Shown piece by piece: positions 35,758-46,400 of a DNA stretch of 64,000 bases. This DNA comes from an uncultured Dorea sp. (lineage in GTDB: Bacteria > Bacillota > Clostridia > Lachnospirales > Lachnospiraceae). The stretch's first letter is position 1. Every line of letters begins with the position of its first letter. Below the pieces are notes generated by a model, which saw only the letters and a program-made list of their open reading frames with translations, ran no database searches and was not told where the DNA came from. The DNA is taken from assembly GCA_910580235.1 (NCBI GenBank), contig CAJTVU010000003.1, forward strand, positions 124,001 through 188,000, written 5' to 3'. A program made the translations under genes and the position numbers.

Positions 35758-35896
35758 ATTACATATATATCAAATATATATCACATACAATAAAAATTTC
35801 TATGCGCCTCCGACCCTCTTTGACTTTCTTCGCACTTCCTCTATGCTATCCTTACGTTACATACAGACAAGCATTCATTAATAAGGGGGTACGATT

Positions 35897-36253
35897 ATGG
35901 GAAATGCACTGGAACAATTGAAGCTTGAGACGAAAGATGATGCTAAATTATATGGCTGTATTAAAGAACTGTATGAGCAGGGAGTCCCTTTCGAAGAATT
36001 AAAAGGGCTGATCCCCGACATTAAACGTACAAGAGAGCAGTTACATATGAAGCGTATGTTGCAGAATAACAACGAAGTCCTGCTATCCATGTTCAGCAGA
36101 GAGATGTCCTTCCTCCTGGATGCAAAAGAGCGACAGGAAGAAGAACAGTTTAAAAAACTGGACCAGCTCATCAGACAGCAGCAGTCCTATCGGAAATCTG
36201 CCGCTCAGAGCGGTCCAGTCAGTAAGCTCAAACAATTATTCCTGCCTACTTAA
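35897..36253 (+). CDS. Small charged helical protein of unknown function
   Basis: A 118-residue protein I do not recognise. It is almost entirely helical, with a charged N-terminal half (EQLKLETKDDAKLYGCIKEL) and a likely coiled coil from about residue 70 (FLLDAKERQEEEQFKKLDQL). There is no signal peptide or membrane segment. ATG 35897 has GGGGG ten bases upstream, and composition resembles the surroundings, so it is probably real. Its last six codons overlap the 3' end of dnaB on the opposite strand by 18 bp. A helical DNA-associated or MerR-tail-like role is possible but not supported. Confidence 0.72.
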   Translation: MGNALEQLKLETKDDAKLYGCIKELYEQGVPFEELKGLIPDIKRTREQLHMKRMLQNNNEVLLSMFSREMSFLLDAKERQEEEQFKKLDQLIRQQQSYRKSAAQSGPVSKLKQLFLPT

Positions 36254-37576
36254 GTTCGCAAACTTCGTATAATCTGCAAGCCAAGCCAGATGAACGGTCC
36301 CTACAGGGCCGTTTCTCTGCTTTGCAATAATGATGTCAGCCTGCTTCTTGTAATCAGAATCTCGATTATAATACTCATCCCGGTAAATGAACATCACCAC
36401 ATCTGCATCCTGCTCAATAGCTCCCGACTCACGTAGATCTGAAAGCATCGGGCGCTTGTCCGGCCTTGACTCCACCGCGCGGCTTAACTGAGAGAGCGCT
36501 ACCACCGGCACATTAAGCTCCCTCGCAAGAGCCTTTAGCGAACGAGATATCTCTGAAATCTCCTGCTGCCTTGATTCAACGCGGCTTCCCACTCTTCCTG
36601 ACATCAGCTGCAGATAGTCTATAATAATCAATTGTATGTCATGCTCCAACTTATATTTCCGGCATTTAGACCGAACCTCTGACACAGAGATGCCCGGCGT
36701 ATCATCAATGATCAGATTCGACTGTCCGATGATCCCGGCCCCTTCTATCAGCTTTTCCCAATCAGAATCTTTAAGGTTCCCTGTCCTGAGCGCCTGAGAA
36801 TCCACCTGGGCCTCCAGCGCGAACAGACGGTTCACCAACTGCTCCTTCGCCATCTCCAGCGAGAATATGACGACGCCCTTCTCTTTCCTGAACGCAACAT
36901 ATTGCGCGATATTGAGGACGAAAGCCGTCTTCCCCATAGACGGCCTGGCCGCCACAAGGATGAGATCAGAAGGCTGCAATCCCGACAATTTGTAATCCAG
37001 ATCGATGAACCCTGTCGGGATCCCCGTCACCACGCCCTTGTTTTTAGATGCCTTCTCAATCCGGTCAAGGGCGGTCAGGACAATCTCTTTAATAGCTGTA
37101 TAATCTTCCGCGCCCCGCCTCTGGAGCAGGTCGAACACAGACTTCTCCGTCGTTTCCAGAACGCTCTCCAGCGGTTCCTTACCTGCATAACAAATGTTGC
37201 AGATCTCTTCATTCAATTTAATGAGCTTCCGCATCATAGACTTATCAGCTACAATATCAGCATAATATTTCACATTTGCAGAAGTGGGGACTGCCGTCAC
37301 CAATTCCTTGACAAATTCGAGGCTTGTAATCTCCGGGGGCACATCCTTTTCTCTGAGCCGCTCCTGAAGCGTCACCAGATCTACTGGCTTGCCCTCATTG
37401 AACAATTCTACCATGGCGTCAAAAATAGCCCCGTACGCCGTCTGATAGAAGTCTTTTCCGCTGATGATCTCCAGCGCGGTCATAATCGCGTCTCTGTCCA
37501 TCAGCATCGCGCCTACGACGGATTGCTCTGCCTCGATACTGTGAGGCATGACCCTTTTTATAAGCGCCTCTTCCAT
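36236..37576 (-). CDS. dnaB: Replicative DNA helicase DnaB
   Basis: A 446-residue hexameric helicase with an N-terminal primase-interacting domain (residues 1-150, with PHSIEAEQSVVGAMLMD) and a RecA-type core. The Walker A is ARPSMGKTAF (about 210), Walker B is IQLIIIDYLQLM (about 315), and the DnaB motif DLRESGAIEQDADVV follows. It unwinds DNA at the replication fork. ATG 37576 follows GTAGGAGG. It is the third gene of the gdpP-rplI-dnaB unit conserved across Firmicutes. There is no intein or truncation. Confidence 0.97.
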   Translation of the reverse strand: MEEALIKRVMPHSIEAEQSVVGAMLMDRDAIMTALEIISGKDFYQTAYGAIFDAMVELFNEGKPVDLVTLQERLREKDVPPEITSLEFVKELVTAVPTSANVKYYADIVADKSMMRKLIKLNEEICNICYAGKEPLESVLETTEKSVFDLLQRRGAEDYTAIKEIVLTALDRIEKASKNKGVVTGIPTGFIDLDYKLSGLQPSDLILVAARPSMGKTAFVLNIAQYVAFRKEKGVVIFSLEMAKEQLVNRLFALEAQVDSQALRTGNLKDSDWEKLIEGAGIIGQSNLIIDDTPGISVSEVRSKCRKYKLEHDIQLIIIDYLQLMSGRVGSRVESRQQEISEISRSLKALARELNVPVVALSQLSRAVESRPDKRPMLSDLRESGAIEQDADVVMFIYRDEYYNRDSDYKKQADIIIAKQRNGPVGTVHLAWLADYTKFANLSRQE

Positions 37577-37589
37577 ATACCGCTTCCTC

Positions 37590-38039
37590 CTACGCCTCTT
37601 CTGTCACGACTACGGTAAGGTTCGCAGTCACCTTCGGATGCAGCTTTACCGGGACTTCAAAAGTCCCCAGCGTCTTAATGGTCTCTTTTAGCTGGATCTT
37701 CTTTTTATCAATATCAAGCCCCAGCCGGGCTTTCGCCTCCGCCGCGATCTCCTTCGAAGACACAGAGCCGAACGCCTTTCCGCCTTCTCCTGTCTTGATG
37801 GACAGCTCGACCTTCCCTGCCTCTATCTTCTTTCCCAGCTCCTGCGCCGCCTCATACTGTTCCTGCGCGTGCTTCTCGTCATTGGCCTTCTTAAGCTTCA
37901 GATCGTTCATATTCTTATTGTTGGCCTCAACGCCCTTCTTCATCTTCAATATGAAGTTTCTTGCATAGCCGTCGCTCACTTCTACGATCTCGCCCTTTTT
38001 CCCAAGAGACTTTACATCTTCTGTCAATATCACTTTCAT
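37590..38039 (-). CDS. rplI: 50S ribosomal protein L9
   Basis: A 149-residue L9 with the N-terminal rRNA-binding domain (MKVILTEDVKSLGKKGEIVE, then GYARNFILKMKKGVEA), a long central helix and a C-terminal domain (GKAFGSVSSKEIAAEA). Length is standard. Its start abuts the gdpP stop codon, with the ribosome binding site inside gdpP, and dnaB follows 13 bp later. Confidence 0.98.
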   Translation of the reverse strand: MKVILTEDVKSLGKKGEIVEVSDGYARNFILKMKKGVEANNKNMNDLKLKKANDEKHAQEQYEAAQELGKKIEAGKVELSIKTGEGGKAFGSVSSKEIAAEAKARLGLDIDKKKIQLKETIKTLGTFEVPVKLHPKVTANLTVVVTEEA

Positions 38040-40106
38040 CTATATATCTCCTTTCCTGATCATGTCATCCAGCACCTGTTTCACGCTCTCTACAGCCTTT
38101 TCCATGTCCGTGTGGTCAAACTGCGCCCCAGAAGCATTCATATGCCCGCCTCCGCCCAGCCTTTCCATTATGATCTGCACATTAACTTCATCAATGGAAC
38201 GGGCGCTGACATAAATCCTTCCATTATATTCCGTAAGAACGAAAGACGCCTTGATCGCACTTATATCCAGCAGCTCATTGGCCGCCTGAGCGCCAATGAT
38301 AGTCGGGCTCTCCACATTGAGATGCTCGCCTCTGGCAATGGCGAATTTCTCATGATACACTTCTGCGCTGCGTATAATTTCCGCTTTCGCCTGATAAGAC
38401 TCCAGGTCGTCCCTCAACATTTTGCGTATAAGCGTAATATCCGCTCCGCTCCGCCTTAAGAATGCTGCGGCCTCGAAGGTCCGCACACCTGTACGGTTTA
38501 CAAAGTTGTTCGTATCGATCATGATCCCGGCATACATACTGCTGGCTTCCAGCCTCGGAATCCGCACGTCATCCACAATATATTGCAGGACCTCGGAAAT
38601 CATCTCACACGCAGACGAGGCATACGGCTCAATATAAGAAAGCACTGCGTTGTCAATATTGTCGCTGCTCTGCCTGTGGTGGTCAAGGACCACTATCGTC
38701 TTGGCAATATGCAGAAGCTCCTCACATTCCGTCATCTTCGGGCGGCTCGTATCCACCACGATAACGAGGGAATTCTCATCCGCCAGAGCCAATACTTCTT
38801 CCGAAGTCAGGAACATATCCTCGGGATAATTCGAGTCTTCCACATATTTATTATAGATTGGGCGCAGAGACGCCGACACTTCGTTAAGGATTACCTGCGC
38901 CCTCTTGCCCAGCACCGTTGCGGCACGGCAGACGCCGATGGCCGCTCCAAATGAGTCCACGTCCATCAGCTTATGCCCCATGACAAAGATCCTGTCCTTC
39001 ATAGTGATGAACTCCCGTAGAGCCTCTGCTTTCACGCGGGCTTTCACGCGGGTATTCCTTGATGCCTGCTCCCGCTTACCACCATAATACGTAATCCCGC
39101 TCCCCTCTTTTATGACCGCCTGATCGCCCCCTCTTGCCAGCGCAAGGTCGATCGCCACCCGGGCATAATTGTTGCTCTGGGCATAGGCCTCTCGTGAAAG
39201 CCCCAGTCCGATGCTCAAAGTCACAGGGATGCTGTTTCCGATATTCACCGTCTTTACATCCTCTAACAGAGAGAACTTATCTTCTTCCAGCTCCTTAAAG
39301 TACTGCTTCTTCAATACGATAAAATATTTATCTGTCTCAGTCTTCTTAACGATTCCGTCAACCCTGCCAATGTACTGGTTGATCTTTCTGTCCACCAACG
39401 CTACAAGGAGCGATTGGCGCACTTCCTCCACACTGCCGATGACTTCATCGTAATTGTCAATATAAATCAGCCCTGCAACAAGGCGCTGCTCTTCATTTTC
39501 CTTAATATAGCGGTTCAGTTCCGTCATATCCTGTAAATGGACCGCAATAAAATGCTCCTTTTTCTCTGGAAGCTCCAGCAGCTTCTCCGTCTCATTGAAG
39601 CCTGCTACGGAAACTTTCCGAAGCTCCGCCTTATATTCCCGATCTTCGTAGTAAACGTCCATCTCTACGACGTCGTTCTCCTCCCGGGGGAAAATACTGC
39701 GGTTCAGCTCCGGCATGCACTTGCTCAAGTAAAGCTCTCTGGAATGCCTCTTTCCCAGAATCTTCTCAAACTGCTCGTTCTTCCAGACCATCCTCCCGTC
39801 ATCCAAAAGCATGGCATAAGGCACGGCCAGCTCCCTGAGCAGCGTATTCTGCACCATACCATACTGGACGGCGAACTCGATCAGATCTTTCATAATAAGA
39901 GACTTGCCGTAAAAATACAAAATCGAGGCCATAAAAATGTAGATCGCTACGAACAGGAACATTAAAAGCCCTGCCCGTCTGTCGATCCGGTAGACCCAGA
40001 TGTCCATAGCCACAAGAAGCACAGCCATGAACCCCGGCCACTGCATATACATTTTAAGCTGCCCTTTTAACTGAACCTTCTGATTATCTTTCTGATTGTC
40101 TTTCAT
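38040..40106 (-). CDS. gdpP: Cyclic-di-AMP phosphodiesterase GdpP (DHH/DHHA1)
   Basis: A 688-residue membrane enzyme with two N-terminal helices (about 20-62), a PAS-like region (about 85-170), a degenerate GGDEF domain (about 185-300) and the DHH-DHHA1 phosphoesterase. Metal ligands are visible in FVMGHKLMDVDSFG, VVDTSRP and VLDHHRQSSD, and the DHHA1 part ends GGGGHMNASGAQ. It hydrolyses c-di-AMP to pApA and so tunes osmotic and cell-wall homeostasis. ATG 40106 has a GAGGT site. It is the first gene of the conserved gdpP-rplI-dnaB operon. Confidence 0.95.
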   Translation of the reverse strand: MKDNQKDNQKVQLKGQLKMYMQWPGFMAVLLVAMDIWVYRIDRRAGLLMFLFVAIYIFMASILYFYGKSLIMKDLIEFAVQYGMVQNTLLRELAVPYAMLLDDGRMVWKNEQFEKILGKRHSRELYLSKCMPELNRSIFPREENDVVEMDVYYEDREYKAELRKVSVAGFNETEKLLELPEKKEHFIAVHLQDMTELNRYIKENEEQRLVAGLIYIDNYDEVIGSVEEVRQSLLVALVDRKINQYIGRVDGIVKKTETDKYFIVLKKQYFKELEEDKFSLLEDVKTVNIGNSIPVTLSIGLGLSREAYAQSNNYARVAIDLALARGGDQAVIKEGSGITYYGGKREQASRNTRVKARVKAEALREFITMKDRIFVMGHKLMDVDSFGAAIGVCRAATVLGKRAQVILNEVSASLRPIYNKYVEDSNYPEDMFLTSEEVLALADENSLVIVVDTSRPKMTECEELLHIAKTIVVLDHHRQSSDNIDNAVLSYIEPYASSACEMISEVLQYIVDDVRIPRLEASSMYAGIMIDTNNFVNRTGVRTFEAAAFLRRSGADITLIRKMLRDDLESYQAKAEIIRSAEVYHEKFAIARGEHLNVESPTIIGAQAANELLDISAIKASFVLTEYNGRIYVSARSIDEVNVQIIMERLGGGGHMNASGAQFDHTDMEKAVESVKQVLDDMIRKGDI

Positions 40107-40156
40107 ATCTTTACCTCTAACAAAGAGCCCGCCTTAGCGCCTTTGGATCTGAAATA

Positions 40157-41182
40157 TCAGTTTGATGCGGCATAGCCGTTCGGATTCTGGCTCTGCCATC
40201 TCCACGTGTCCTCGCACATCTCCTCAAGCCCGCGCTCCGCCTTCCAGCCAAGAACCTTAAGCGCTTTCGCAGGGTCTGCGTAGCACATAGCGATATCGCC
40301 GTCACGCCGCGGCTTAATCTCATACGGGATCTCCTTCCCGCAGGCTTTCCCAAATGCTTTTGCCATATCCAGCACAGAATAGCCTGACCCAGTCCCGAGA
40401 TTGATAACGTCAAGCCCCGGGTCTGTAAAAATATAGTCGATCGCCTTTACATGCCCGATCGCAAGATCGACCACATGGATATAATCGCGGACGCCAGTCC
40501 CGTCCGGCGTATCATAATCATCTCCAAAAACTCCAAGCTTATCCAGCTTTCCCACTGCCACCTGTGAGATATACGGCATCAGGTTATTCGGGATCCCTTT
40601 CGGGTCCTCGCCAATCCGCCCGCTCTTATGTGCGCCCACCGGATTAAAATAGCGAAGAAGGATGACATTCCACTTTGGATCCGCCTTCTGCGTATCCGTC
40701 ATAATCTGCTCCATCATGGATTTTGTCCAACCGTATGGATTCGTACATTCGCCCTTTGGACATTCCTCTGTAATAGGGATGATCTCCGGGCTTCCGTACA
40801 CCGTAGCAGAAGAGCTGAACACAATATTCTTCACACCGGCTTTACGCATTACATCCATAAGCGTAAGCGTTCCCGTAATATTATTCTGGTAATACTCAAG
40901 AGGCTTCGCTACAGATTCTCCCACAGCCTTAAGTGCCGCGCAGTGGATCACTGCATCCACCTTCTCAGCCTCAAACACCTTCGAAAGACATTCCCCATCC
41001 AGAACATCTCCTTCGTAAAAATGGATCTGTTTCCCGGTCAGCTCCTCTACCCTCTTCAAAGACTCCTCAGAGGAGTTGCTAAGATTATCGTAGACCGTAA
41101 CCTCATAACCCGCATTTAAAAGCTCCAGCGCAGTGTGGCTCCCGATGTAGCCCGCCCCGCCTGTAATCAATATCTTTGCCAT
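40157..41182 (-). CDS. galE: UDP-glucose 4-epimerase
   Basis: A 341-residue SDR-type epimerase: NAD motif GGAGYIGSHTALEL at the start, the catalytic Ser in FSSSATVYG (about 124), and the Tyr/Lys pair in NPYGWTKSMMEQ (about 151). It interconverts UDP-glucose and UDP-galactose, and possibly the N-acetyl forms. It is the last gene of a three-gene unit with a NahK-like kinase and a nucleotidyltransferase (12-bp gap), which suggests a salvage route for galactose or N-acetylhexosamines. Confidence 0.96.
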   Translation of the reverse strand: MAKILITGGAGYIGSHTALELLNAGYEVTVYDNLSNSSEESLKRVEELTGKQIHFYEGDVLDGECLSKVFEAEKVDAVIHCAALKAVGESVAKPLEYYQNNITGTLTLMDVMRKAGVKNIVFSSSATVYGSPEIIPITEECPKGECTNPYGWTKSMMEQIMTDTQKADPKWNVILLRYFNPVGAHKSGRIGEDPKGIPNNLMPYISQVAVGKLDKLGVFGDDYDTPDGTGVRDYIHVVDLAIGHVKAIDYIFTDPGLDVINLGTGSGYSVLDMAKAFGKACGKEIPYEIKPRRDGDIAMCYADPAKALKVLGWKAERGLEEMCEDTWRWQSQNPNGYAASN

Positions 41183-41194
41183 AATATCCGCCTC

Positions 41195-42310
41195 CTAGTA
41201 GTTATACTTGTTAATAATCTCCTTCATAACATCCCATTTGTTCTCCATATCTTCAACCAGCTTGAACTGCGTCCTGGAGCGGTCAAGATTGTGACGCTCT
41301 CTGTGAATCTTAAAATACGTATCTCCCTGAAGGTAATCCGTAAGAAAACGCATCCCACACTCAAACGTCATTGTCTTAGCGCCCATCGGCATAAGCTCGA
41401 TCTCCCTCTTCGTGAGCTTTCCTCCGCATCCTTCGATATAGCCTCTCACATATGCCTCAAAAAGCTCCATGCTACATGATACTTTGTCAAGATCTACTTC
41501 ATCTTCCGCCGCAGTACTCGCACCAAAACGGATAGAATCGCCAAAGTCATACATCGCAAGCCCTGGCATGACTGTGTCCAGATCGATGACACAGATCGCC
41601 TTTCCCGTATGATCGTCAATCATAATGTTGTTCAGCTTCGTATCATTATGCGTGACGCGTAAAGGGATCTCCCCCTTCTCCAGAAGGTCGCACAGATAGT
41701 TTGCTACGTCCTCCCTGTCAAGCACGAATTGGATCTCCTTCTGGACAGACGCCGCACGTCCCATCACATCTTCCTCTACCGCTTTCTTAAATGTGGCGAA
41801 GCGCTTCTTTGTATTGTGGAATCCTTCAATGGTCTCATACAATGTATCTGCCGGGTAATCTGCCAACAATCTCTGGAAATTCCCGAATGCCACCGCGCTC
41901 TCATAAAAATCCTCCACCTTCTCCACCTGGTCATAGCTTGTTGCATCCGTAATGAAAAGATAAGAACGCCAATAGTCCCCTTCCGAATCTATAAAGTATG
42001 GCTCTCCGTCTACGGTCGACACAACGGTCAATGTCTCCCTGTCAGGATCGCCCCCGTTCTCCTCGATCTTCTTCCGAAGCCAGGAAGTTACCCCCTTGAT
42101 ATTCGCCATAAGCTCTACGGGCCTTGGAAAGACGTTCTTATTCATCCTCTGGAGGATCATACGGCTCTGCCCTTCTTCTCCATGGTCGAATATGAGAAGG
42201 AACGTATCGTTAATATGCCCGCTTCCATATGCCCTGTCCGCCACAAGAATGCCTTCGTATTTAAAATTCGCGATCGCCTCATCAATCTGTTTTCTCATTA
42301 CCTTCGCCAT
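41195..42310 (-). CDS. Sugar kinase of the phosphotransferase (APH) fold, N-acetylhexosamine-1-kinase-like
   Basis: A 371-residue kinase with the aminoglycoside-phosphotransferase fold. The catalytic loop reads RVTHNDTKLNNIMIDDHTG (about residue 205) and the Mg-binding loop is CVIDLDTVMPGLAMYDFGD (about 226). These segments are those of Bifidobacterium NahK/LnpB, which phosphorylates GalNAc or GlcNAc at C1. Its neighbours, a sugar nucleotidyltransferase (4 bp away) and galE, are what such a pathway needs next. Other sugar or choline kinases share the fold, so the substrate is inferred from context. Confidence 0.85.
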   Translation of the reverse strand: MAKVMRKQIDEAIANFKYEGILVADRAYGSGHINDTFLLIFDHGEEGQSRMILQRMNKNVFPRPVELMANIKGVTSWLRKKIEENGGDPDRETLTVVSTVDGEPYFIDSEGDYWRSYLFITDATSYDQVEKVEDFYESAVAFGNFQRLLADYPADTLYETIEGFHNTKKRFATFKKAVEEDVMGRAASVQKEIQFVLDREDVANYLCDLLEKGEIPLRVTHNDTKLNNIMIDDHTGKAICVIDLDTVMPGLAMYDFGDSIRFGASTAAEDEVDLDKVSCSMELFEAYVRGYIEGCGGKLTKREIELMPMGAKTMTFECGMRFLTDYLQGDTYFKIHRERHNLDRSRTQFKLVEDMENKWDVMKEIINKYNY

Positions 42311-42314
42311 CTGC

Positions 42315-43238
42315 CTACTCCTCCCACAGCCGCTCCGGATAGAGCCCGTCTTCCTTCATCTTCCGGATCGCCGCCACAACGACCGGCTTATCCTCTTTGT
42401 AAGTTACACCGTACCACTTATCTGCGGACTTAAGGACGGCTACCGTCGCACGGCCCTCGCCCAAGAGCCTGCTTACGACTGCTGGAAGGAAATATTCACA
42501 TTTCATTGGGTTCTCGGCAAGCCCTTTATCAAGAAATGCCGGGAATCCGTCCCGGATCTCTTTTAAGATGCTTTTTGTGAATCCCCACATATTCATAGAC
42601 ACGATCGCTTCTTCCAGAAGCGGGATCCATGTAGCCCCGCCATCCTCCGTATAAGCAATGCCGCCGTCGCGCTTCTCGATCTGCGTCCTCTCATTGACAG
42701 CAATAAGCCCGCCTTTCTCATTCATATCACACACTCCTCTGGCAACATGCCCATTGTCCGTCACCGTGTTGGCAAGCTTATACCCCACCATTGTGTAGCG
42801 GTACTTATCATCATCCTCATGAGACGAAAGATAATCATAGATTAGCCGGAATGCCTCCGCCCCGTAATAATCGTCCGCGTTAATTACAGCAAACGGGCCG
42901 TCTATCTCATTAATACAGCTAAGTACCGCGTGCGCCGTTCCAAATGGCTTCGTCCTCCCCTCCGGGACTTCATACCCGTCCGGCAGATCCGTAAGCTCCT
43001 GATAGCAGTAAGCCACTTCCATATACTGCGCCATGCGATCTCCTATCGCCTCTTTAAAGTGCGCCTCAATTTCCTTCTTAATAATAAAGATTACTTTCTC
43101 AAATCCTGCTCTTCTGGCATCGAATACGGAAAAATCCATAATAATATGACCGTCGTCATCCACCGGATCAATCTGCTTCAATCCACCATAGCGGCTTCCC
43201 ATACCCGCCGCCATAATCACCAATACCGGTTTTTTCAT
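42315..43238 (-). CDS. Sugar-phosphate nucleotidyltransferase
   Basis: A 307-residue NTP-transferase-fold enzyme. The nucleotide-binding start is VIMAAGMGSRYGGLKQIDPV, and the metal-binding aspartates are in FAVINADDYYGAEAF (about 107). The group resembles GalU/RmlA-like pyrophosphorylases and is common in clostridia. It probably activates the hexose-1-phosphate made by the adjacent kinase to a UDP-sugar for GalE. It is the first gene of the unit, with its own promoter at 43297-43325. Confidence 0.86.
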   Translation of the reverse strand: MKKPVLVIMAAGMGSRYGGLKQIDPVDDDGHIIMDFSVFDARRAGFEKVIFIIKKEIEAHFKEAIGDRMAQYMEVAYCYQELTDLPDGYEVPEGRTKPFGTAHAVLSCINEIDGPFAVINADDYYGAEAFRLIYDYLSSHEDDDKYRYTMVGYKLANTVTDNGHVARGVCDMNEKGGLIAVNERTQIEKRDGGIAYTEDGGATWIPLLEEAIVSMNMWGFTKSILKEIRDGFPAFLDKGLAENPMKCEYFLPAVVSRLLGEGRATVAVLKSADKWYGVTYKEDKPVVVAAIRKMKEDGLYPERLWEE

Positions 43239-43296
43239 AGGAACCCTCCTAAACTATTGTTAAACGATAGCGTCGGTGTACAAAGACGCTAGTTAT

Positions 43297-43325
43297 ATCA
43301 TATACAAAAACAGGCCGTTCTGCAA
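43297..43325 (-). promoter_or_regulatory. Promoter of the nucleotidyltransferase-kinase-galE operon
   Basis: Minus-strand TTGCAG (43325-43320) and TATGAT (43302-43297) are 17 bases apart. The -35 lies within a perfect 9-bp inverted repeat (43318-43326 with 43332-43340). That repeat could be an operator, or a second hairpin ending the rpoBC transcript. Confidence 0.6.
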
Positions 43326-43376
43326 GTACATCTTGCAGAATGCCTCGTAGAAAAACTCCTCCGCAAAACAGGAATA

Positions 43377-43398
43377 GCGCGGAGCTTCCGCCCCGCGC
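43377..43398 (-). terminator. Terminator hairpin behind rpoC
   Basis: On the minus strand GCGCGGGGC and GCTCCGCGC (43398-43390 and 43385-43377) form a 9-bp stem with one G-U pair and a GGAA loop, 19 bp after the rpoC stop. The T-run behind it is weak. Confidence 0.55.
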
Positions 43399-43416
43399 CA
43401 CTTTTCATCTATAGCC

Positions 43417-46400
43417 TTATTCCATTACAACTACGGCTTCTTCTGCTTCTTCCTTCTCTTCTTCCTCTTCTTCGTCCAGAAGCTCTGAAAATTCCATCTC
43501 TTCCAAATCCTCCAGATCCTCCAGATCCTCTGGAAACTCTTCTGGAAGCTCTTCTGAGAAGAGCTCATCTTCCAAAAGCATACTGCCTTCCAGCTGGATA
43601 TCACGGTACTTCCTCATTCCCGTTCCTGCTGGGATATGCTTACCAATGATAACATTCTCTTTCAGGCCGATAAGTGGATCGACCTTGCCCTTAATGGCAG
43701 CTTCTGTCAGGACCTTTGTCGTCTCCTGGAAGGACGCTGCCGACAAGAAGGAATTGGTCGCAAGGGACGCCTTTGTAATACCGAGCATGATCTGCTCTCC
43801 CACTGCAGGAGTCTTTCCCTCTGACTCAAGCTCAGCATTCCTGTCCTCAAATTCAAGAATATCCACATTCGTTCCCGGAAGGAACTCTGAATCCCCAGCC
43901 TCTTCAATCCTGACCTTCTTAAGCATCTGGCGCACGATGACCTCAATGTGCTTATCATTGATCTCTACACCTTGCAGCCTGTATACGCGCTGCACTTCCT
44001 GGATCATATAATCCTGGACTGCACGCAGGCCTTTAATCTTCAGGATATCATGCGGATTCACGCTTCCCTCTGTCAGCTCATCCCCGGCCTCGAGCTCGGC
44101 GCCATCCTGGATCTTGATGCGGGAGCCGTAAGGGATCAGATAAGCCTTCGTCTCGCCCGTCTCATTGTTTGTCACGATAATCTCGCGCTTCCTCTTCGTA
44201 TCATTGATGGTAGCTGTTCCTGCGAACTCTGTGATGATCGCAAGCCCCTTTGGCTTCCTCGCCTCAAAAAGCTCCTCCACACGCGGAAGACCCTGTGTGA
44301 TGTCGTCGCCTGCGACACCACCGGTATGGAAAGTACGCATCGTAAGCTGCGTCCCCGGCTCGCCGATAGACTGTGCAGCGATGATCCCCACTGCCTCGCC
44401 TACCTGGACCGGCTCTCCTGTCGCCATATTGGCTCCATAACATTTTGCACAGATACCATTGTGAGAACGGCAAGTAAGGATCGTACGGATCTTAATCTTT
44501 GTAAGCGGCTCGCCCTTGCTGTTCACGCCTTTTTTGATAATCGTCTCTGCCCGCTTCGGCGTTACCATATGGTTCGCCTTCACCAGCACATTCCCGTCTT
44601 TATCGACGATATCCTCGCAAAGATAACGCCCTGTAATACGCTCCTGAAGGCTCTCGATCTCTTCTTTCCCATCCATAAACGCACGCACGTACATGCCCGG
44701 AAGATCGGTGCCCTTCTCCACACAGTCAACCTCGTGGATGATCAGCTCCTGCGATACGTCCACAAGACGTCTCGTCAGATACCCTGAATCAGCTGTACGA
44801 AGAGCCGTATCGGAAAGCCCTTTACGCGCTCCGTGAGCAGACATGAAATACTCCAGTACGTCCAGCCCTTCACGGAAATTAGACTTGATCGGGAGCTCGA
44901 TTGTACGCCCGGTAGTATCTGCCATAAGCCCTCTCATTCCGGCAAGCTGCTTAATCTGCTTATCAGAGCCACGGGCGCCGGAATCGGCCATCATAAAGAT
45001 GTTATTGTACTTGTCAAGCCCGCCAAGAAGCTCTTCTGTAAGCGCGTCGTCCGTAGTCTTCCAAGTCTCTACGACCTCTTTGTAACGCTCTTCTTCTGTG
45101 ATAAGGCCACGTTTGAAGTTCTTCATAATCTTATCCACGGTATCTTGCGCCTGGGCGATCAGCTCAGGCTTCTTCTCCGGCACTGTCATGTCAGAGATAG
45201 ACACTGTCATGGCTGCCTGAGTCGAATACTTATAGCCAATGGACTTCACGTCGTCAAGCACTTCCGCCGTAGCCGTAGAGCCATGCGTATTGATTACCTT
45301 CTCAAGAATCTGTTTCAGCTGCTTCTTCCCTACATGGAAATCCACCTCCAGAAGAAGCTCATTCCCTTCTATCTCACGATCGACGAATCCAAGATCCTGC
45401 GGGATGATCTCATTGAAGAGAAAACGCCCCAGCGTGGACTCAATAACCGCGGATTTTTCAGTCCCGTCCGCCATCTTCTTGGACACACGCACTTTAATAC
45501 GTGAGTGCAGAGTCAGAGCCTCGTTCTCATAGGCCAGGATAGCCTCGTTCACATCTTTGAATGACTTTCCTTCACCTAGCGCTCCAGGCCTCTCCTGCGT
45601 CAGATAGTAGATGCCAAGCACCATATCCTGCGAAGGGACCGCAACCGGCCCGCCGTCGGACGGCTTCAGTAAATTGTTCGGAGACAGCAGAAGGAAACGG
45701 CATTCTGCCTGTGCCTCTACTGACAGCGGAAGATGGACCGCCATCTGATCCCCATCAAAGTCTGCATTGTAAGCCGTACACACAAGTGGGTGGAGCTTGA
45801 TCGCCTTCCCCTCTACGAGAATCGGCTCAAATGCCTGAATGCCCAATCTGTGAAGCGTAGGGGCGCGGTTCAGCATGACCGGATGCTCCTTAATGACCTC
45901 TTCCAGTACATCCCACACTTCATCCTCAAGACGATCTACCATCTTCTTAGCATTCTTAATATTATGCGCCGCCCCATTCTGTACAAGCTCCTTCATTACA
46001 AAAGGCTTAAACAGCTCGATAGCCATCTCTTTGGGCAGGCCGCACTGGTAGATCTTAAGCTCCGGCCCTACGACGATAACCGAACGCCCAGAATAGTCTA
46101 CACGCTTGCCCAGAAGGTTCTGGCGGAAGCGTCCTGATTTTCCTTTCAGCATATCAGAAAGAGACTTCAGCGCCCTGTTTCCCGGCCCTGTGACCGGACG
46201 CCCGCGGCGGCCGTTGTCGATCAGCGCATCCACCGCTTCCTGGAGCATTCTTTTTTCATTTCTTACGATAATGTCCGGCGCCCCCAGTTCAAGCAAGCGT
46301 TTCAGACGGTTATTTCTATTAATGATCCTTCTGTACAGATCGTTTAAGTCAGACGTTGCGAAGCGCCCTCCGTCAAGCTGCACCATCGGGCGCAGATCCG

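Noticed and set aside
40117..40413. Minus-strand frame of 98 codons overlapping the galE end
   Set aside because: It lies in another frame of galE, with no start signal.
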